Made by a program: the position numbers and the translations under genes
Notes under the pieces: generated by a model
Databases searched by the model: none
Seen by the model: only the letters and a program-made list of their open reading frames with translations
What the model was told of the DNA's origin: nothing
Assembly: GCA_022828145.1 (NCBI GenBank)
Contig: JAJEJA010000004.1
Span: 1-35,841 of the forward strand
Source: Candidatus Poribacteria bacterium
Lineage (GTDB): Bacteria > Poribacteria > WGA-4E > WGA-3G
DNA: 35,841 nucleotides
Reading direction: 5' to 3'
Shown here: positions 31,538 through 35,841 of the stretch, one piece after another
How the letters are laid out: each line of letters opens with the position of its first letter
How positions within the stretch are numbered: the stretch's first letter is position 1

Positions 31538-32200
31538 CTAATACGACATCGGATCAGTGTCATATTCTTGGGCAACGCTAATAGGGTCAACATCTTTCTT
31601 ATCAACAGTTTCGTATCCATAAATCTCGATTTCACTGATTTTAGCAGCTGCACGTCGTCTTACAAGACCACCGGTCTCACATACAGCAGTACCTCATATA
31701 GATCCGCTCTGTTTTGTTGAACGTATAGCACGTATGCCTTTGGCATTTTCCTTACGCGTCAAAGCAGCATCATCTGTTGTTCCCAATACTACGAGACGGA
31801 CTCTATCTGTTGGGAAAGAGTATAATACAGGTATGACAATCTTCCCTTGCGTTGATTTGACACTTTTTTCCTCTTTTATCAATTGCCAATCTGAATTGTT
31901 TAAAGCACTTCCACCCTTATCCGCATATAAGTTATATTTCTGGATGTTATCTGAGTGAATGACAATACGTCGAATTACTTTTTTCTTTGGCAAGGTAATA
32001 ACAACTTCTGGTGACGAAGATGAACTTGCTACACCAACAGTCTCAATATCACCATCTATCATTTGTAGACTGGTTGATTGCGTTCCATCAAGAAGGGCAT
32101 AGTTTTCACTCCATTCCTGTTCTGAAAACAGAACACTACATCCTGCTGTTAGTAGGCAAAAGGAAATAAGCAGGGAAAGAAGGCAAAATCTATTCAACAT
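31538..32200 (-). pseudogene. Discoidin-like lipoprotein gene with in-frame TGA
   Basis: The first 168 codons give a lipoprotein (lipobox LTAGC, Cys21) with an F5/8 type C-like beta domain (LQMIDGDIETVG, VIRRIVIHSDNIQKYNLYADKG, FPTDRVRLVVLG). It stops at TGA 31694-31696. The same frame then stays open for 51 codons to TAG 31538-31540 and contains ISEIEIYGY, the usual end of such domains, also present in the intact paralog at 32403-33068. Full length including the TGA is 220 codons, against 221 for the paralog. So a nonsense mutation, or read-through, is more likely than a natural end. AAGGAG 7 bases before the ATG is intact. If made, the short form would lack the last strands of the fold. Other genes in the window end in TGA, so general recoding is excluded. 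Confidence 0.82.
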
Positions 32201-32256
32201 TTGTGTTCTCCTTTTAATGACATATAGTGGATTCTACAATTAACTGGACATCTGAA

Positions 32257-32323
32257 CTGTAGGAGGGAACTCCGATTCCCGACTACCAGTGGTTTGGTCG
32301 CGATTCGGAGATCGCTCCTACAG
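32257..32323. repeat. Imperfect hairpin element between the lipoprotein paralogs
   Basis: Outer arms CTGTAGGAG (32257-32265) and CTCCTACAG (32315-32323) are perfect; inside, CTCCGATTC pairs with GATTCGGAG with one mismatch. The 67-base element lies between two same-strand genes and resembles the GTAGG-ended repeats elsewhere in the window only in its tips. Confidence 0.7.
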
Positions 32324-32402
32324 AAGACATATAAACTCATTTACATAATTTACTATATAGTATCTATTTGATATGTGAGAGTAGACTTAACACTAACACG
32401 TT

Positions 32403-33068
32403 TTATTCCAAAATAGCATCCAGTTCATTTTCTCGTTGCGGGTCCGATTTGGCTGCTGCAGTTTCTGCGGCAGATTTATATCCGTAAATCTCAATTTCAC
32501 TTATTCTTCCTGTTGCGCTACGTCGAAATGCACCTAATCTTCCACCGAAGACATTTGTCATCGCTTGGTATGGTTCTGAATACATTCTCGCCTTTTCCTT
32601 TCGCCACAGAGATGCATCATCCGATGTATCTAATACAACCAGCCGTAACCTGTCTGTTGGGAACGCATACAGAATCGGTACTTCCAATGGGTATGATTTG
32701 ACGCTTTTTAGCTCCTTAATCAATTGCCAGTCTGATTCAGAAAGTGCAGTTCCACCTTTGTCAGCATATAGATTAAACTTCTTAATATTGTCGGAGTGAA
32801 TTACGACTTTTCGAATCATCTTCTTTTCAGGTAAAGTGATTATTACCTCTGAACCGCCACCCCTATAGATGTATTGTGGTCCAGAAAATGCTTGTGTTTC
32901 TCCGACAGTATTCAGATTTCCATCAATCATCTGAGGACTTGTAGCCATTGTCCCATCAAGTTGCGTATAGTTTTCACTCCATTCCTGTTCTGAAAGCAAT
33001 ACATGACAACCTGTGGTTAAAACTACAAGTGAAAATAGAAAAATAAGAAGAGTTGTTTTATATAACAT
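32403..33068 (-). CDS. Discoidin-like lipoprotein
   Basis: The 221-residue product is a lipoprotein by its signal (VVLTTGC, Cys21). The mature part resembles an F5/8 type C (discoidin, galactose-binding-like) jelly roll: PQMIDGNLNTVGE, EVIITLPEKKMIRKVVIHSDNIKKFNLYADKG, FPTDRLRLVVLD and GRISEIEIYGY. This fold usually binds glycans or surfaces. AGGAG lies 8 bases before the ATG. The tail after IYGY is charged and Ala-rich. It is the intact tandem paralog of the gene at 31538-32200, with near-identical stretches (SEQEWSENY, SDWQLIKE). The binding partner is unknown. Confidence 0.88.
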   Translation of the reverse strand: MLYKTTLLIFLFSLVVLTTGCHVLLSEQEWSENYTQLDGTMATSPQMIDGNLNTVGETQAFSGPQYIYRGGGSEVIITLPEKKMIRKVVIHSDNIKKFNLYADKGGTALSESDWQLIKELKSVKSYPLEVPILYAFPTDRLRLVVLDTSDDASLWRKEKARMYSEPYQAMTNVFGGRLGAFRRSATGRISEIEIYGYKSAAETAAAKSDPQRENELDAILE

Positions 33069-33104
33069 TTGAAAACTCCTATTGGAATGTGTTAATATGA
33101 GTAC

Positions 33105-33896
33105 TTATCCCGGTTTTGTTGAAGTGAGATCACTGCTCAATATAGTTGGACACCAAAATTTCTCTATGTATTCTATAATGAGACGCGTTCCTTCCTCATG
33201 ACTCACATAAGGTGGTTTGAAAGGATTATACATAGCATCTGTTAAATCCCTTGCTAAAACAGCATTAACACCCCATTTAACCATCGGTTTTATGGCAAAT
33301 GAACGACCTAAAACGCACATATTCGTGTGAACTCCCATATATATGATGTTATCAATTCCTTTGTGCGCGATAAGGTTGTAGACTTCTTGACCGTTATCAC
33401 TGATATAGTCCGTTTCTTCAATTAATATTTCAGGATGTTGACGGTGCCATGCCTTGTAACTGTCAGTTTCACCGGTATCTGAGCCACCATCGGATGCATC
33501 AACGGGTAAGGGTGGGTCAGGCATTTCACGTTCTTGGGGTGTATCGGTGTGTGGCATTTCAATTATACGTTTACGAGCAGGATGATTTTCGTAGAAATCT
33601 ATCGTGTCAGAGGGGGCATGCACTATATGGACACCGCGTTCCCTTGCACGTTGCAGTACGTTGTTCATTCTTGGTGCCATGATGTTAACTCTCTCGGTTG
33701 CTCCCCATGACCAGTGTTCGTTCCACATATCAACAACGATGATAGCGGTTTCAGAGGCATTCCAGCGCGCCTCTTCTTCAATAATTCTCCATCCGTTACG
33801 GCCAACCGTACGCGCTTCCTGTCTGCGAATCGAAAGGGAGAGTTCATTATCCGCAGAATTTGACGTATAAACATGACTCGCTAAACCGATAAACAT
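33105..33896 (-). CDS. Isochorismatase-family cysteine hydrolase
   Basis: The 263-residue product has the isochorismatase-like fold: Asp56 in TAIIVVDMWNEHW and the nucleophile Cys194 in IIYMGVHTNMCVLGRSF. The catalytic Lys cannot be assigned with certainty. Family enzymes cleave isochorismate, nicotinamide or related amides; an insertion (about 115-150) rich in Asp, Pro and Gly sets this one apart, so the substrate is open. The ATG overlaps the end of rimI by 16 bases, and AGGAG lies 10 bases upstream inside rimI, indicating a shared transcript. Confidence 0.9.
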   Translation of the reverse strand: MFIGLASHVYTSNSADNELSLSIRRQEARTVGRNGWRIIEEEARWNASETAIIVVDMWNEHWSWGATERVNIMAPRMNNVLQRARERGVHIVHAPSDTIDFYENHPARKRIIEMPHTDTPQEREMPDPPLPVDASDGGSDTGETDSYKAWHRQHPEILIEETDYISDNGQEVYNLIAHKGIDNIIYMGVHTNMCVLGRSFAIKPMVKWGVNAVLARDLTDAMYNPFKPPYVSHEEGTRLIIEYIEKFWCPTILSSDLTSTKPG

Positions 33897-34393
33897 GATT
33901 CAGACTCTCCTAATATAGTGACCGAACATTTCATCTCTTTTCGTAAAACATACGCATCGTCACCATTACTGTAATATCTTTTCCTTACACCAAAAACTTG
34001 AAAATGATACTTTTTATAGAGTTCTAAGGCAGCGGTATTCCTAACAGAAACTTCCAGAAACACTTCATCCACACCGTTCTTTTCTATGATTTCCAGAGCG
34101 GATTCCAGCAGGTATTTGCCAATACCCCGCCGTCTATAGGCAGTATCAACAGCGATGTTATAAATATGACCTTCGCCACTAAAAATATAAAAAACAATAT
34201 AACCGATGACCCTCTTATCTAACTTAGCAACATACAGATATGCATGCTCTCTTTTTTTTCTAAGTTCACGTTTAAAAAAAGACTCGTGCCACGGATCTGG
34301 GAATGCTTCTTTTTCTATTCCCATGACATGCTGAAGGTCTTCACACTGCATCCTTTCAATTTGGACTTCTGGTATAGGTTTGATGATAGTCAT
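33881..34393 (-). CDS. rimI: RimI-like N-alpha-acetyltransferase
   Basis: The 170-residue GNAT enzyme resembles RimI, which acetylates the N-terminal Ala of ribosomal protein S18. It shows IEKEAFPDPWHESFF, the acetyl-CoA loop VDTAYRRRGIGKYLL (R87-G92) and FLEVSVRNTAALELYKKYHF. It is about 15-20 residues longer than most RimI proteins; the extra tail (CSVTILGESESCLSV) includes the stretch overlapping the next gene. The ribosome site is not obvious. It is divergent from the right-edge gene. Confidence 0.92.
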   Translation of the reverse strand: MTIIKPIPEVQIERMQCEDLQHVMGIEKEAFPDPWHESFFKRELRKKREHAYLYVAKLDKRVIGYIVFYIFSGEGHIYNIAVDTAYRRRGIGKYLLESALEIIEKNGVDEVFLEVSVRNTAALELYKKYHFQVFGVRKRYYSNGDDAYVLRKEMKCSVTILGESESCLSV

Positions 34394-34462
34394 TTATAGA
34401 ATTTTAACATTAAAAATTGATGGTGTCAAGACAGATGAAGATTTTCCGCACGTCAAAATACG

Positions 34463-34491
34463 TTGACACTCACTGCAGAATGCGGTAAGAT
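34463..34491 (+). promoter_or_regulatory. Sigma70-type promoter for the right-edge gene
   Basis: A perfect TTGACA (34463-34468), a 17-base spacer and TAAGAT (34486-34491). A start near 34498 would give a leader of about 138 bases to ATG 34636, long enough for regulation. Confidence 0.6.
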
Positions 34492-34604
34492 ACTATCTGA
34501 AAATATAACCAGAAATCCACAACGTGACCAAAGCCTAATAAAACTACATACAGAGATCACGCAGCACAGAAAAGACCGAATTTGAACTGATTACCTGGCT
34601 CGTG

Positions 34605-34616
34605 TTAACGCGTTAA
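34605..34616. promoter_or_regulatory. 12-base palindrome before the restriction-type gene
   Basis: TTAACGCGTTAA is a perfect dyad 19 bases before ATG 34636, inside the predicted leader. It might be an operator, as restriction genes are often controlled by dedicated repressors, or a self-recognition site. A 12-base palindrome can arise by chance. Confidence 0.35.
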
Positions 34617-34635
34617 AGTGAAAGGTTATACCTAT

Positions 34636-35841
34636 ATGAATTCAGAAACAATTAAGCAAAATATTAAGAACGCATTAAAAAACTTCCTTGATGACCAGCA
34701 ATCGTTGAGAGATGCCTCAACAAATCTCCTGAATACACTCGGTTATTACAGTAAGCGAACCGGATCCGATAGTGTTGACAACGTTAGGTTTGAACGTCTC
34801 GTTGAATCCGCTCTGGAGACTGCTAATCCTTATGAGAAACTTTGCATTGATAACTGGCAATCCTTTTACCGGATCATGCAGGTATCAGATGATGAAATTA
34901 ATCAACAGATAAATCCACAACAAGAAACGTTGTTTGAGAGCATAGGTATAGACGATATGTTAAGGGCATCTTACATGTTCGTTACTGTCCAACTCACCGG
35001 TGACACCTACACACGCACACAACTTGCCAATATCACCCGATTTATCAATAAAGAGTTAGACAAATCAATTATGGTGATATTTCGGTATAGTGATTTGCTT
35101 ACGCTTGCTATTATCAATATGAGAGAGCATAAGATAGACCCATCAAAAAAAGTGCTGGAAAAGGTGACGCTTATTAAAGATATAAATTTAGAATCTCCCA
35201 AGCGTGCACATATTGAAATCATCTACGACCTATATCTCCACAATCTCATTCAGACTCAAGAGGTTAAAAACTTTGATACGCTTCACAATGCATGGGAAAA
35301 GATTCTGAATACAGAAGAGCTCAATAAACAGTTCTATAGAAAACTGTTCGCTTGGTATGAATGGGCAGTTGAGACAGCAACGTTCCCAACAGATGAGAAC
35401 CGTGTCATAAAGCCAGAGGAGCATGTGATACGACTTATCACACGTCTACTCTTTATCTGGTTTATCAAGGAAAAGGGATTAGTAGCAGATGAACTATTTA
35501 AGAAAGAAAAAATCCGAGACCTATTGACAGAGGATGATTTTGGTAATGGTGACTCATACTATCGCGCTGTGTTGCAAAACCTCTTTTTCGCCACGTTGAA
35601 CACCGAGATAGACAAACGGACGTTTAGCAAGGAAAACTATTCTGGCAATCGTAATTTCTCAAGGTATCGGTATAAAAACCAGATGCGCGATCCTGACATG
35701 CTTTTGGATTTTTTTGCTAAAACACCTTTCATCAACGGTGGTTTATTTGATTGTTTAGATACGTTTGAAGGACCAAAAGACGGCGGGTCACGTATAGACT
35801 GCTTTTCTGATGTTGATTACGAAAAACTGAGTATCCCCAAT
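34636..35841 (+). CDS. Type IIG/Eco57I-like restriction-methylase, N-terminal part (runs off edge)
   Basis: The frame is open for 402 codons to the end of the window with no stop, so the gene is partial. It starts at ATG 34636 with AAAGG about 11 bases upstream. The N-terminal 240 residues are helical and charged. From about 255 it carries segments seen in front of the methylase domain of large type IIG (Eco57I-like) and PglX-like enzymes: RLITRLLFIWFIKEKGLVADEL, SYYRAVLQNLFFATLN and TPFINGGLFDCLD. The catalytic methylase motifs (a NPPY box) would lie beyond the window. Family assignment is from these motifs only; other restriction or BREX-type proteins share them. It could be the start of a defence locus to the right. 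Confidence 0.8.
   Translation, partial: MNSETIKQNIKNALKNFLDDQQSLRDASTNLLNTLGYYSKRTGSDSVDNVRFERLVESALETANPYEKLCIDNWQSFYRIMQVSDDEINQQINPQQETLFESIGIDDMLRASYMFVTVQLTGDTYTRTQLANITRFINKELDKSIMVIFRYSDLLTLAIINMREHKIDPSKKVLEKVTLIKDINLESPKRAHIEIIYDLYLHNLIQTQEVKNFDTLHNAWEKILNTEELNKQFYRKLFAWYEWAVETATFPTDENRVIKPEEHVIRLITRLLFIWFIKEKGLVADELFKKEKIRDLLTEDDFGNGDSYYRAVLQNLFFATLNTEIDKRTFSKENYSGNRNFSRYRYKNQMRDPDMLLDFFAKTPFINGGLFDCLDTFEGPKDGGSRIDCFSDVDYEKLSIPN

Noticed and set aside
31694..31696. General reassignment of TGA as a sense codon
   Set aside because: Intact genes such as Uma2 (stop at 2786-2788) and two glycosyltransferases end in TGA at the expected length, so only this one TGA is anomalous.

Overview
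The window looks like a chromosomal piece of a Gram-negative-type bacterium of the Candidatus Poribacteria kind. This is inferred from gene style, not from a marker gene. The clues are two large secreted WD40 proteins that share an N-terminus starting QYEP after the signal peptide, one ending in a dockerin-like pair (VNIQDLVLVAA, twice) plus a YPNPFNP sorting-type domain. Others are a sigma factor fused to a membrane segment and a BNR propeller, a sulfatase, a SUMF1-domain protein, a ThuA protein, an isochorismatase-like hydrolase, and many short hairpin repeats between genes. Lipoprotein signals, a TonB-dependent receptor and GT9 transferases point to an outer membrane. TGA ends several intact genes, so the code is standard. 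I see no rRNA, tRNA, CRISPR array, transposase or prophage.

Left part (1-14157), mostly minus strand: a SUMF1-domain protein without the FGE cysteines and an unknown upstream partner; a divergent Uma2-family nuclease with a good promoter; a DinG-type helicase; an HtrA-like protease; a short-chain dehydrogenase; two long WD40 proteins flanking a cytoplasmic sulfatase.

Middle (14158-25665): a 977-base gene-free stretch with three repeat elements; the membrane-tethered ECF sigma/BNR fusion and a membrane-anchored unknown protein with its own promoter; a convergent 6PGDH-like/DUF1932-type dehydrogenase. Then come a NicO-type Ni/Co transporter with a His-rich loop, a TonB-dependent receptor, an NHL propeller joined to a probable beta-barrel, and nusB. 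The NHL, TonB and NicO genes run in one direction and may form an outer-to-inner-membrane transport unit.

Right part (25666-35841): a tightly overlapping GT9-GT1-GT9 glycosyltransferase operon with a near-consensus promoter; a ThuA protein; Mrp; a gamma-glutamylcyclotransferase-like protein; two tandem discoidin-like lipoprotein genes, one cut by an in-frame TGA; an isochorismatase-like hydrolase overlapping rimI; and the first 402 codons of a large protein resembling the N-terminus of type IIG (Eco57I/PglX-like) restriction-methylases, running off the edge.

Most worth following are the sigma/BNR fusion, the NHL-barrel/TonB/NicO cluster, the TGA-interrupted lipoprotein, the edge restriction-type gene, and the families of IR-bounded intergenic repeats.
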